Assembly (NCBI GenBank): GCA_945897885.1
Contig: CAMDGU010000025.1
Location: forward strand, 1 to 40,795
Direction: 5' to 3'
Length of the DNA stretch: 40,795 nt
DNA from: Chitinophaga pinensis
GTDB taxonomy: Bacteria; Bacteroidota; Bacteroidia; NS11-12g; UBA9320
Positions 6,949 to 14,642 of the stretch are shown piece after piece. The translations under genes were made by a program, and so were the position numbers. The notes beneath the pieces are model-generated. The model was not told where the DNA came from and did not search any database. It worked only from the letters and a program-made list of their open reading frames with translations. Position 1 is the first letter of the stretch, and every line of letters starts with the position of its first letter.

Positions 6949-9516
6949 CTAATTATCAAACCAGAAGTTTCTTCGGTTTAGTTTCAAATCCTGAAGGGTG
7001 CTTGATTTTACACGAATGGTAAAATCAAAACTCCGGCGAAAACCAGTTGGTATCCATCCAAAGCTAAATTCCCAGCAATGTAAATCGCGATGAAGATCAA
7101 TTTTAGTAACTGCTAATTCTTTGGTTTTAAAATCATACCCCGAACCTACAGCTACTTTCCAGTTCTCACTTAATTTTAAATCCCCATTAAATGTAATACT
7201 TTGAGTTATTTGATTAGCCTTGTGTGGGTTTGGTTTGCTGTAATAAAAATTATAATTTAATGCCAATGACCACGGAATATTGAAATCGACATAAAACTGC
7301 GGATAATTATTAATCATAGCCAACTCCTGCTGTGAGGCATTATTTGAAGTTTTGGGTTTACGAGCCTGAGGATTAAGGTTTGTTCCCATACTCAGGCCAA
7401 AATTGGTTAGTCTGCCCAAACTTTGTTTATCCATAATAATAAGCTCATTGGTTCGGCGAGTGGTGTATTTGTATGGGTCAATGGTCCAGTTATAATTTAT
7501 GCCAACTTTACCTTTAAACAACGACGAACGTCCGTTAAACCCAAGATTGCTCCACTTAAAACTATCCGCCAAAAAATTATGACTGGCAGAAATATTCAGC
7601 ATCTCAATTAGCTTTATTTTTTTTGAAACAATACCTGTATCGGTTTGTTTTCTCACCTTAAGTTCGATGTTATTATTAACGTTAAATCCAATAGAACCCT
7701 CTTTACCACCTGAAGGATGGCCTAACCCTGTGTTACTAAATATAGAATACTGTTGGATGTTTCCGGCTGTATCTGTTTGAACCTGGCGATACCCATTTTT
7801 ATACGTTTGCATATTGGGTCTGAAACCAAAATTGATGCTAGGGTTAACTACATGCCGGATGGCTTGCAACTTGCCTTTTTTAAATTGGGCCAAACCAAAA
7901 AGTGTGGTATTTATCCCAATCCCACCTTGAATAGACGATGCTCTGTCAAAACCCAAGGTCTGCTTGGTAAGTAATGTATCTCTGCTGGCATCCCATATTC
8001 TTTCAATTGATTTTAAGTACCAGTATTCCGTATACGAAACCGTTGGATTCATTTGAAAATATTTTAAAAATTTGATGGAAGCAGATAATGGGATAGAATG
8101 GGTCATTCCGTTATTTAAACTATCAAAAATATTTATGTTTTCAGGATTCTTTTCAAAACCAATGGCAGGGCCAAGGTTCTTTTGCTTCATCAACACACTG
8201 TTTCTAATATCTCCGTTATACGAAAGTCCCAGGGATTTTAAGGCTTTACTTCGGGTATTCATATTTTGAAACGGCGTAATACGGGGCACGTTGATGTTCA
8301 ATTCAGGCAGGGTTAAATCCACCTCTTCACGACCTAAATTTTGAGTGATACGGCTACCTGCACTAAGGTTTAAATTATTATTTAAAAATGAGGTACGGTA
8401 GTTTACCGTAGACTGAACAGTGGATTGTATAATGCTTTGCTGTTGAAAAGAGTTGTTTCGATTATAATTACCCGACATGTAATTAACATTGGCATTAAAC
8501 GATTTACCTGGTCTGGCTTTGGGGTCCATGGTATAGTTCCATTTTAAAACATAATCATTGGAAATACTTATCCCGGTTTCTTCTTCACCGAATCGGTTAT
8601 GAACATAATCAAACCCTAAATTTCCTCTAAATTTATAACGCTTGGCATAGTTTGAATTTATATGAAAACCATAACTTCCTCTAAAATAAAAATCACCGGT
8701 TAAAGCCAAATCAAAAAACTTGTTCAGAGGGAGATAGTATCCCAAATTTCGCAGAAAAAATCCACGGTCTTGAGTTTCGCCATAGGTTGGAAAAATCACA
8801 CCCTTTGCTTGTCCTTTTTGCAATGGAAAAAATCCAAAAGGTATAACCAATGGTGTATTAATCTCTGCTAATAACAAGTTTGCGGGGCCGGTAACAACTT
8901 GCTTTCCGGGAATAATTTTAAACTTTTTTGCCAAAATATAAAAGTGCGGATGAACCGAATCATTGCACGTAGTATATCGTGCATTTTTTATGTAGGTATT
9001 ATTATCAGGGTCTTTATAGGTTTTTTCTCCAAACACATAGCCCTCCCCTTGGGTGGTTCGGGCATTAAATACCAATGCCTTTTTAGTATCAAAGTTATAC
9101 TTCATACTATCGCTTGTAAACTGGTCTTTGGTATCCATAAAATGCGGACGATGAACTAGTATTCCCTCCGAATTTTTATAGGCCTTTGCAAAAACATCTT
9201 TCGAATTAAAGTCAACCATAATAAACCCTGCATCCAAATTTATTTCTTCATAATGAACTTTTGCGTTGCCGTAGAGGTAAACCTTTTTGCCCGGTAAATC
9301 CAAAACCATAGAATCGTCAGCACTATATTCAATTGGCACTTCAATTCCCGATTTCGCCTTTATATTAAGCGTATCTGCTTTGATTGTATCGGTTTGTGCT
9401 TTTAGACCAAACTGCATACAAACAAAGACAATTAACCATACAAAATGGAAAAAAGATGTATCAAATAATTTTTTATGAGTACTTTTCGTTATAATATTGT
9501 GCTTGAGTTTAGGCAC
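6949..9516 (-). CDS. lptD: Outer-membrane LPS assembly protein LptD (OstA-like), Bacteroidota type
   Basis: LptD forms the outer-membrane pore that inserts lipopolysaccharide at the cell surface. From a GTG at 9516 the product is 855 residues: a signal peptide (ending ...MQFGLKAQ|TDTIK), an OstA-like periplasmic N-domain ('LPGKKVYLYGNAKVHYEEINLDAG', about residues 60-250) and a long beta-barrel with many aromatic-ended strands, finishing in ...LNRRNFWFDN. The frame is open back to an ATG at 9705, but that extension overlaps the divergent amidase gene and looks non-coding. A TAATTTTG promoter element on the minus strand at 9531-9538 lies inside the extension, 15 bases before the GTG, which supports the shorter start. 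Its neighbours are also envelope genes. The LptD assignment is firm at family level; lineage function is by homology. Confidence 0.85.
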   Translation of the reverse strand: MPKLKHNIITKSTHKKLFDTSFFHFVWLIVFVCMQFGLKAQTDTIKADTLNIKAKSGIEVPIEYSADDSMVLDLPGKKVYLYGNAKVHYEEINLDAGFIMVDFNSKDVFAKAYKNSEGILVHRPHFMDTKDQFTSDSMKYNFDTKKALVFNARTTQGEGYVFGEKTYKDPDNNTYIKNARYTTCNDSVHPHFYILAKKFKIIPGKQVVTGPANLLLAEINTPLVIPFGFFPLQKGQAKGVIFPTYGETQDRGFFLRNLGYYLPLNKFFDLALTGDFYFRGSYGFHINSNYAKRYKFRGNLGFDYVHNRFGEEETGISISNDYVLKWNYTMDPKARPGKSFNANVNYMSGNYNRNNSFQQQSIIQSTVQSTVNYRTSFLNNNLNLSAGSRITQNLGREEVDLTLPELNINVPRITPFQNMNTRSKALKSLGLSYNGDIRNSVLMKQKNLGPAIGFEKNPENINIFDSLNNGMTHSIPLSASIKFLKYFQMNPTVSYTEYWYLKSIERIWDASRDTLLTKQTLGFDRASSIQGGIGINTTLFGLAQFKKGKLQAIRHVVNPSINFGFRPNMQTYKNGYRQVQTDTAGNIQQYSIFSNTGLGHPSGGKEGSIGFNVNNNIELKVRKQTDTGIVSKKIKLIEMLNISASHNFLADSFKWSNLGFNGRSSLFKGKVGINYNWTIDPYKYTTRRTNELIIMDKQSLGRLTNFGLSMGTNLNPQARKPKTSNNASQQELAMINNYPQFYVDFNIPWSLALNYNFYYSKPNPHKANQITQSITFNGDLKLSENWKVAVGSGYDFKTKELAVTKIDLHRDLHCWEFSFGWIPTGFRRSFDFTIRVKSSTLQDLKLNRRNFWFDN

Positions 9517-9530
9517 TGATAAACAGCCCT

Positions 9531-9538
9531 CAAAATTA
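9531..9538 (-). promoter_or_regulatory. Bacteroidota -7 element (TAATTTTG) for lptD
   Basis: On the minus strand this reads TAATTTTG, an exact match to TAnnTTTG, 15 bases upstream of the GTG at 9516. It argues that translation of lptD does not begin at the far upstream ATG at 9705. Confidence 0.5.
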
Positions 9539-9577
9539 CAACAAGAAACGGGAGGTTTAAAATTAGTTATTGACCAA

Positions 9578-10498
9578 ATGAAAGTAATAAAGCTAAGAGA
9601 TTGGCATGAGGAACAACTAAAAGCAAAAAAACGCTTCTTAACTGAAATTCTTGTTTCAGGCCGGGTGCTTATTATCTCTTTTTCTTTAATAGCCTTATTT
9701 AGCATTCAGGCGGTTTTTAACAAAAATCGTGCCTCCGGTGCCAAAGATTCTAACAATTCAGAATTAAACGCTTTTTTGGCCGGCGAAAAAAAAATTAAGA
9801 CTATTATTATAGATGCAGGTCATGGCGGAAAAGATCCTGGTTGCGTGGGTTCAGGAAATTCTTTTGAAAAAAATATTGCATTAGATATTGCCTTAAAACT
9901 CGGAAAACTAATTGAAGATAGTGTACCTATGGTTAAGGTAATTTATACACGCAAAAGTGATAAATTTATTGAATTATTTCAAAGAGCTGCAGTGGCTAAT
10001 AATAGCAATGCTGATATTTTTATGTCCATTCATTGCAATTATAATCCTACCAATACGATACATGGTTTTGAATCTTACATTATGGGAACTCATAAAACAG
10101 CTGCCAATCTTCAGGTATCAAAACGAGAAAACGAGTCCATTTTATTAGAAAAAGATTACAACACAAATATAGAATACGAAGGTTTTGACCCAAATTCACC
10201 TGAATCAGATATTATTTTTTCACTTTATCAAAATGCGTTTATGGATCAAAGTGCTCGACTGGCAAGTAAAGTTCATGAAGCAGTAAAAAGCCATAAAGTA
10301 TTGCATGCCAAGGAAGTTAAGCAAGCTGGTTTTCTGGTGTTATGGAAAACAGCCATGCCCAGTATTTTAATTGAAACCGGTTTTTTGAGCAATGCAGAAG
10401 ATTTAAAACTCCTCAATTCAGAAGAAGGCCGAAAAAATTTATCATATAGTTTGATGGTTGGGTTTAGAAATTACTGTAATTGGTATTCAAATCAGTAA
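9578..10498 (+). CDS. N-acetylmuramoyl-L-alanine amidase (Amidase_3 family)
   Basis: This 306-residue zinc hydrolase cuts the bond between MurNAc and L-Ala in peptidoglycan, as AmiA/B/C do during cell separation. The ATG at 9578 is chosen over a TTG at 9497 that would overlap lptD. It has a charged N-terminus and a single membrane helix (~29-48). The catalytic domain starts at IIIDAGHGGKDPG (zinc His 82), continues with SFEKN (zinc Glu 97) and MSIHCN (zinc His 152), and ends with the catalytic Glu in ILIETGFLSN (E266). All ligands are present. A Bacteroidota-typical insert lies between ~170 and 230. It is divergent from lptD and followed 41 bases later by an MCE gene, which suggests a shared envelope role. 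Confidence 0.93.
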   Translation: MKVIKLRDWHEEQLKAKKRFLTEILVSGRVLIISFSLIALFSIQAVFNKNRASGAKDSNNSELNAFLAGEKKIKTIIIDAGHGGKDPGCVGSGNSFEKNIALDIALKLGKLIEDSVPMVKVIYTRKSDKFIELFQRAAVANNSNADIFMSIHCNYNPTNTIHGFESYIMGTHKTAANLQVSKRENESILLEKDYNTNIEYEGFDPNSPESDIIFSLYQNAFMDQSARLASKVHEAVKSHKVLHAKEVKQAGFLVLWKTAMPSILIETGFLSNAEDLKLLNSEEGRKNLSYSLMVGFRNYCNWYSNQ

Positions 10499-10503
10499 AT
10501 TTG
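10496..10503 (+). promoter_or_regulatory. Bacteroidota -7 element (TAAATTTG) before the MCE gene
   Basis: TAAATTTG matches TAnnTTTG and overlaps the stop codon of the amidase gene (TAA at 10496-10498). It lies 36 bases before the ATG at 10540, so the MCE gene may be expressed from its own promoter as well as by readthrough. Confidence 0.4.
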
Positions 10504-10539
10504 CGCCTCACAAATCCTTAATAGAACTTTCCTAAAACA

Positions 10540-11499
10540 ATGAAAATAAGTAACGAAACCAAAGTAGGTGCAATAGCGGCTATATCAATCACCATCCTTA
10601 TTTTAGGTTATAATTTTATGAAGGGTGAAAACCTTTTTACTTCCTACAACCGCTATTATGCCGCCTATGATGATGTGGACGGATTATTTAAATCAAATCC
10701 GGTAATGATTAATGGGTATAAAATTGGTCAGGTAAGTGATGTAAAGATGGACCCAAAAACTTTAAAACTTATGGTGGAAGTAAAAGTTCCTGATAATATT
10801 AAAGTTTCAAAAGACGCCACGATAAAAATTATCAATACCGATTTAATTGGCTCAAAAGGAATTCAAATTATCATGGGTAAATCCACTGAAATTGCTAAGA
10901 CCGGTGATATTTTAAGTTCTGATAAAGACCAAGGAATGGCTAAAACAGTCAGTAAACTAATAGCCCCTCTATCTGAAAAAATTAATACCCTACTTACTGA
11001 AATTAACAATCAAATTGGTGGTGACCAGATAAAAATCACACTTCAAAGTCTTAACAAAACCTTAAACACTGCCGATGTAGCTATTAAAGAATTGGAAACC
11101 ATGATTACTAGCAAAAATGGACAAATTGATGGCATATTGGGCAATGTTAATTCTGTAACCGCTGATTTAAAAACCTCTACCCCAAAAATAAACAGCATCC
11201 TAGCCAATATTGAAGAAACCTCTGCCGAGCTTAAAAAACTGGAACTGGAAGCTACTATAAAACAACTTAAAACAGTTTTGGCTGATTTGTCTACAACCAT
11301 TGGTAATATTAACAAAGGTCAAGGCTCCTTAGGTAAAATAGCTACCGATGATGAACTTTACAAAAAACTAAACGCAACTCTTGAAACCTTTAATAAACTA
11401 GCTGCTGATATTGAAAAATATCCAAGTCGCTATACAGGAATTACTAAGTCTCAGCGCAAACAAGCAGATAAAGAAAAGAAGAAAGCAGGGGAGAAGTAA
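10540..11499 (+). CDS. MCE family (MlaD-like) lipid transport protein
   Basis: MCE proteins are membrane-anchored hexamers that carry lipids between inner and outer membranes. This 319-residue protein has one N-terminal membrane helix (~9-26), an MCE domain (~36-115, 'YYAAYDDVDGLFKSNPVMINGYKIGQVSDVKM') and a long helical C-terminal region (~140-300) rich in T, K, N and L with repeats of the type 'LNKTLNTADVAIKELE', likely coiled coil. The ATP-binding and permease partners (MlaE/MlaF) are not in this window. The end of the gene faces the toxin gene with only 7 bases between them. Confidence 0.9.
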   Translation: MKISNETKVGAIAAISITILILGYNFMKGENLFTSYNRYYAAYDDVDGLFKSNPVMINGYKIGQVSDVKMDPKTLKLMVEVKVPDNIKVSKDATIKIINTDLIGSKGIQIIMGKSTEIAKTGDILSSDKDQGMAKTVSKLIAPLSEKINTLLTEINNQIGGDQIKITLQSLNKTLNTADVAIKELETMITSKNGQIDGILGNVNSVTADLKTSTPKINSILANIEETSAELKKLELEATIKQLKTVLADLSTTIGNINKGQGSLGKIATDDELYKKLNATLETFNKLAADIEKYPSRYTGITKSQRKQADKEKKKAGEK

Positions 11500-11506
11500 T
11501 TGAAAA

Positions 11507-11773
11507 TTAGGGGAAATAGGTATAAATATCCTTTCGGTTTAAAAATCGAAGTAAGGTAATAGTTTCTTCTTCCAATTTCAGTCCGAGCCTATAGTTCCCA
11601 ATTCTTATTCTATAGTAATTACCTTTACCTTTTAATTTTTTAAGGTTTTTAATTTCAATTAGCGATTTGCAATTTTCAAGGTCTTCGATTATCGTATTTA
11701 ATTGAATGGCAAGTTTTGTATCAGAGATATTTTCAACATCCTTTTCAAAAGATTTTTGAACTTCTATTCTCAT
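11507..11773 (-). CDS. RelE/ParE-superfamily toxin of a type II toxin-antitoxin pair
   Basis: This 88-residue protein has the RelE/ParE fold pattern: helical start with 'FEKDVENISD', then 'IKNLKKLKGKGNYYRIRIGNYRLGLKLEEETITLLRFLNRKDIYTYFP', including the typical basic residues in YRIRIGNYRLG and the closing strand ...RKDIYTYFP. Such toxins cleave mRNA on the ribosome or target gyrase; which applies here cannot be told. Its ATG overlaps the antitoxin stop by one base (TAATG), which indicates translational coupling. It appears intact. Confidence 0.85.
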   Translation of the reverse strand: MRIEVQKSFEKDVENISDTKLAIQLNTIIEDLENCKSLIEIKNLKKLKGKGNYYRIRIGNYRLGLKLEEETITLLRFLNRKDIYTYFP

Positions 11774-11982
11774 TAACCTCCGGCAATTTTTGACAAATGA
11801 GCCTTAACATTACTCAATTTTCCTTTGGGAGTTTTCTCTGCATCTTTAAGTAATGAACTAAATAGAAAATCCTCCATATCAGCTTTTGAAAACGTGGATG
11901 CTTCCTTCTGCATTTTTTTCAAAAGGTTTAGAAGGAAAGTAGTTTCACTTTTAGATTTTGATGGGACGAGGATATATTCCAT
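11773..11982 (-). CDS. Antitoxin of the RelE/ParE-type pair
   Basis: This 69-residue protein lies directly upstream of the toxin, as expected for a type II antitoxin. It begins with a strand-like MEYILVPSKSKSETTFLLNLLKKM, followed by helical, charged sequence. The C-terminal part (KGKLSNVKAHLSKIAGG) probably wraps the toxin. No classical HTH is obvious, so DNA binding would rely on a ribbon-helix-helix-like N-terminus, which is an inference. A TATTTTTG promoter element on the minus strand (12002-12009) lies 19 bases before the ATG. Confidence 0.75.
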   Translation of the reverse strand: MEYILVPSKSKSETTFLLNLLKKMQKEASTFSKADMEDFLFSSLLKDAEKTPKGKLSNVKAHLSKIAGG

Positions 11983-12001
11983 ATTAGCAAGTTTTGATAA
12001 A

Positions 12002-12009
12002 CAAAAATA
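12002..12009 (-). promoter_or_regulatory. Bacteroidota -7 element (TATTTTTG) for the toxin-antitoxin pair
   Basis: The minus strand reads TATTTTTG here, an exact TAnnTTTG match 19 bases from the antitoxin ATG at 11982. No clear operator palindrome is visible around it. Confidence 0.45.
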
Positions 12010-12146
12010 ATACTTTTTTTAGGAGTTTTTAATTACTAGTTTAAGCTTCTCTATGGGTTTAGAAATTTTTTAAAACACACTTGCTTTGTGCAATTAGTTT
12101 TATATTATTGCATCACAATTTGTATAAAAAAACATAGACCCTTAAA

Positions 12147-12665
12147 ATGAAAAAAATTATCTATCTATCTATCTATCTATCTATAGGCTTTCTATCTGCT
12201 GGTAGGGCGTTTGGCCAAGTTAAGGACTCGACTGGCAATTATTTAGTATTATATTCTGGAGAGGTACATATGGGAAAATCTTTGGAATATTTGCCGCCCT
12301 ATATAGTTTTAGATCAAGTAAAATATCTTGATCGCGATGTAGCAATTTGGAAGAATCATTTTGGAGTGTTTGCTAATACCCTTCATTTGAATAACACTAA
12401 AAAAGTAATGTTCATGAGGGCTGAAAAAGTGGGTAAAATAAATCTGTATATTCAAGTTGATCGTCTTGTTATTAATGGGCTGGTAAGTCATACTGAAACA
12501 TTATTTTATAATAAAGGATTTGAAAAATTGAAAGAGGCAAAGAAAAAAACTCTAAAAGAAGATTTAAAAGATAATCAAGGATCAATTAATGTATTAAATA
12601 AATTATTTGGCAACAGTGTTGAGTATATTAAAAAAGCAATAGATATCTACAATTCGGAACTTTAA
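12147..12665 (+). CDS. Secreted protein of unknown function with a tetranucleotide repeat in its signal peptide (paralog 1, in frame)
   Basis: This 172-residue protein begins MKKIIYLSIYLSIGFLSAGRAFGQ, a signal peptide whose core (IYLSIYLS) is encoded by tandem CTAT units. I do not recognise the mature domain; it contains LYSG..., 'GVFANTLHLNN' and 'GKINLYIQ', and is lysine-rich near the end ('EKLKEAKKKTLKEDLKDNQGSINVLNKLF'). The next gene encodes a clear paralog: LYSG, FANTLHL/YANTRHL, GKINLY and the 'FEKLK/IEKLK' segment align in order. Compared with that neighbour it ends early, just after SVEY..., and lacks the two C-terminal hydrophobic segments. In this sequence the frame is ON; one repeat unit less gives TAG directly after the tract, and one more gives TAG 18 codons after the start of the tract region. 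Confidence 0.8.
   Translation: MKKIIYLSIYLSIGFLSAGRAFGQVKDSTGNYLVLYSGEVHMGKSLEYLPPYIVLDQVKYLDRDVAIWKNHFGVFANTLHLNNTKKVMFMRAEKVGKINLYIQVDRLVINGLVSHTETLFYNKGFEKLKEAKKKTLKEDLKDNQGSINVLNKLFGNSVEYIKKAIDIYNSEL
12158..12184 (+). repeat. Tetranucleotide tandem repeat (CTAT, 6.75 units) inside a coding region
   Basis: Perfect period-4 sequence runs for 27 bases starting 11 bases after the ATG of the gene at 12147. Because 4 is not a multiple of 3, changes by one unit shift the frame. By hand translation, six full units are in frame, five give a TAG at the end of the tract, and seven lead to a TAG shortly after it. This is the structure of a contingency (phase-variable) locus. Confidence 0.9.
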
Positions 12666-12675
12666 AATTACCTAA

Positions 12676-13394
12676 ATGAAAAAATATATTTTAATCAATT
12701 ATCTAATTCTTTTATTTATCGGTAAGGCATTGGGCCAATCAACTGAAAAGATTTTTTTTGTTTAAAACTCTATTCAGGAAATGTTGTTAAATGTGATTCC
12801 TTTGTTAATTGCTTTAGTCCATTTGTCATAGCAGATGGAATAAAATACCATTTTGATAGTGTAGAATTTTACAAAACTAGTGTTAACTTTTATGCAAATA
12901 CTCGTCATTTAAGAAAAGGTAACGAATCATATTTCATGCCAGCAATACCATATGGAAAAATTAATTTATATAGCATTACAATAACCAGCAATCCCAGTAG
13001 TCAAGGGTATTATAACGGAACAGGTAACACAAAAAACTCAACCTATCTTTCTCAATCCCATGAATATTTACTGTACAATAATGGAATAGAAAAATTAAAA
13101 AGGGCAAGCTATCCAAATCTTAAAATAGATTTAGCAAATAACCCAAAAAGCATGAAAATACTTAGACAACATAAGGCTTTAAGTTGTGTTGAATACTCGA
13201 TTTATGCTTTGAGTGTAGTTGTATTTGCAACTGGTATCCAATTAATAGGGAATATGAATAACAATGATGATAATCTAGGTACAGCGTTGTGTGTTTGCAG
13301 TATTCCTGTTTATTATATTGGAAGGTTACTTATGCCTCCATTGAAAAATAAGAAAATTGAAAAAGCATTGTATATCTTTGGAATGGAAAATTAA
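12676..13394 (+). pseudogene. Secreted/membrane paralog 2, frameshifted at a T8 tract (putatively phase OFF)
   Basis: The gene starts 10 bases after paralog 1 with MKKYILINYLILLFIGKALGQ, a signal peptide. The frame runs into a TAA at 12763-12765 just after a run of eight T. The continuation is open in another frame to 13394. Adding one T joins the two parts into a 239-residue product, and the stretch from GQ to LYSG then has exactly the same length (16 residues) as in paralog 1. Later blocks align too (YANTRHL, GKINLY, IEKLKRA). The C-terminal third is extra and carries two hydrophobic helices (CVEYSIYALSVVVFATGIQLIG and LGTALCVCSIPVYYIGRLLM). An internal ATG at 12936 opens 152 residues but lacks a signal peptide. 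The rest of the frame is undamaged, so this is either a recent frameshift, a sequencing error or a switched-off phase-variable gene. Confidence 0.75.
12752..12759 (+). repeat. Homopolymeric T8 tract at the frameshift point of paralog 2
   Basis: Eight consecutive T lie about 75 bases after the ATG at 12676. Nine T would restore the full reading frame. Homopolymer runs of this length slip during replication and are also prone to sequencing error. Confidence 0.8.
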
Positions 13395-13423
13395 AAAATA
13401 TGCCAACTTCAATTCCTAATTCA

Positions 13424-14581
13424 TCACTCCACCCAACTTTTCCAATAGCCTTTATCCTCCATATCTAAGGCAGCCTGTGTAAGTTGTAACGGATAAAACG
13501 GATCAATCATTACTGCTAATTCTTTCGTTTCTTTAGCCCCTAAACTTTTTTCCACTGTTCCCGGATGTGGGCCATGCGGAATACCTTTGGGATGCAACGA
13601 AATCATTCCCCGTTCCACATGCTTGCGGCTCATAAAATCACCGTCTACATAATATAAAACCTCGTCGCTATCCACATTGCTATGGTTGTAAGGTGCAGGA
13701 ACCGACAAAGGATGGTAATCATAAAGCCTTGGAACGAAGGAGCAAATCACAAAATTATGGCCTTCAAAAGTTTGGTGAATGGGCGGTGGCATGTGCAATC
13801 TTCCAGTTATAGGTTCATAATTATGAATAGAAAAACCATAAGGATATACAAACCCATCCCAACCAATAGCATCAAATGGATGCGTGGCATAAGTGTAAGG
13901 ATAAATCATGTTTTGTTTTTTTATCATTACTTTAAAATCCCCTTGCTCATCATGGGTTTGCAAATTTTGAGGTAATTTTATATCCCGTTCACAAAATGGT
14001 GAATGTTCCAATAATTGCCCAAATTCATTGCGATAACGCTTTGGGGTAACAATGGGTGAAAACGATTCGGTTATAAATAATCGGTTATTGGGAGTATCAA
14101 AATGTATCTTATAAATTGTCCCGCGAGGAATAACCAAGTAATCGCCATACTCAAAGTTAATTTCACCATAAACCGTTAGCAATTTTCCACTGCCTTCATG
14201 CACAAAAATAACTTCGTCAGCATCGGCATTTTTTACAAAATAATCAGTGGTACTTTGGGTTGGAGCTGCCGATGACACCGTTAAATCCTGATTACCCATT
14301 AGCACAAAACGGCTTTTTAAATAGTCGGCTTCGGGCCTGGTTTTAAACGTAATAAAACTCCGGTTTTGCATGTTTTTCTTCAAAACATATTCAGGTTCTA
14401 CATTCCAGGCTTCACCAATATCCTTAACCAATGTAGGTGGATGACAATGGTAAACTAAGGAATATACACTCGAAAAACCGAGGGTACTTACAAGTTCTTC
14501 AGCATATAGGTTTCCATCAGCTTTGCGAAACTGTGTGTGGCGTTTTGGTGGAATATTTCCAAGTCGGTGGTAAAATGGCAT
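13424..14581 (-). CDS. hmgA: Homogentisate 1,2-dioxygenase
   Basis: The enzyme opens the ring of homogentisate to maleylacetoacetate in tyrosine/phenylalanine breakdown, using Fe(II). The 385-residue protein has the paired cupin layout: MPFYHRLGNIPPKRHTQFRK at the start, an N-terminal cupin ('DEVIFVHEGSGKLLTVYGEINFEYGDYLVIPRG'), and the metal site in the C-terminal half: PYNHSN (H300), the acidic residue in DSDE (~306-307) and GIPHGPHPG (H336). It is somewhat shorter than the ~440-residue eukaryotic enzyme, as is usual in Bacteroidota. Other catabolic genes of the pathway are not adjacent. A TAAATTTG element on the minus strand at 14626-14633 is a likely promoter. Confidence 0.9.
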   Translation of the reverse strand: MPFYHRLGNIPPKRHTQFRKADGNLYAEELVSTLGFSSVYSLVYHCHPPTLVKDIGEAWNVEPEYVLKKNMQNRSFITFKTRPEADYLKSRFVLMGNQDLTVSSAAPTQSTTDYFVKNADADEVIFVHEGSGKLLTVYGEINFEYGDYLVIPRGTIYKIHFDTPNNRLFITESFSPIVTPKRYRNEFGQLLEHSPFCERDIKLPQNLQTHDEQGDFKVMIKKQNMIYPYTYATHPFDAIGWDGFVYPYGFSIHNYEPITGRLHMPPPIHQTFEGHNFVICSFVPRLYDYHPLSVPAPYNHSNVDSDEVLYYVDGDFMSRKHVERGMISLHPKGIPHGPHPGTVEKSLGAKETKELAVMIDPFYPLQLTQAALDMEDKGYWKSWVE

Positions 14582-14625
14582 GGTTTAAAGTTTGGTGGTT
14601 TAAAAAAGTGTGTCTAATTTGCTTT

Positions 14626-14633
14626 CAAATTTA
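14626..14633 (-). promoter_or_regulatory. Bacteroidota -7 element (TAAATTTG) for hmgA
   Basis: On the minus strand this reads TAAATTTG, an exact TAnnTTTG match 44 bases before the ATG of the homogentisate dioxygenase gene. The same 61-base divergent gap must also serve the TPR gene on the other strand, where TAATTTG (14614-14620) is a near match. Confidence 0.5.
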
Positions 14634-14642
14634 AAATAAAAA

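Noticed and set aside
9517-9705. N-terminal extension of lptD to an ATG at 9705
   Set aside because: It overlaps the divergent amidase gene, precedes the signal peptide, and contains a promoter-like element.
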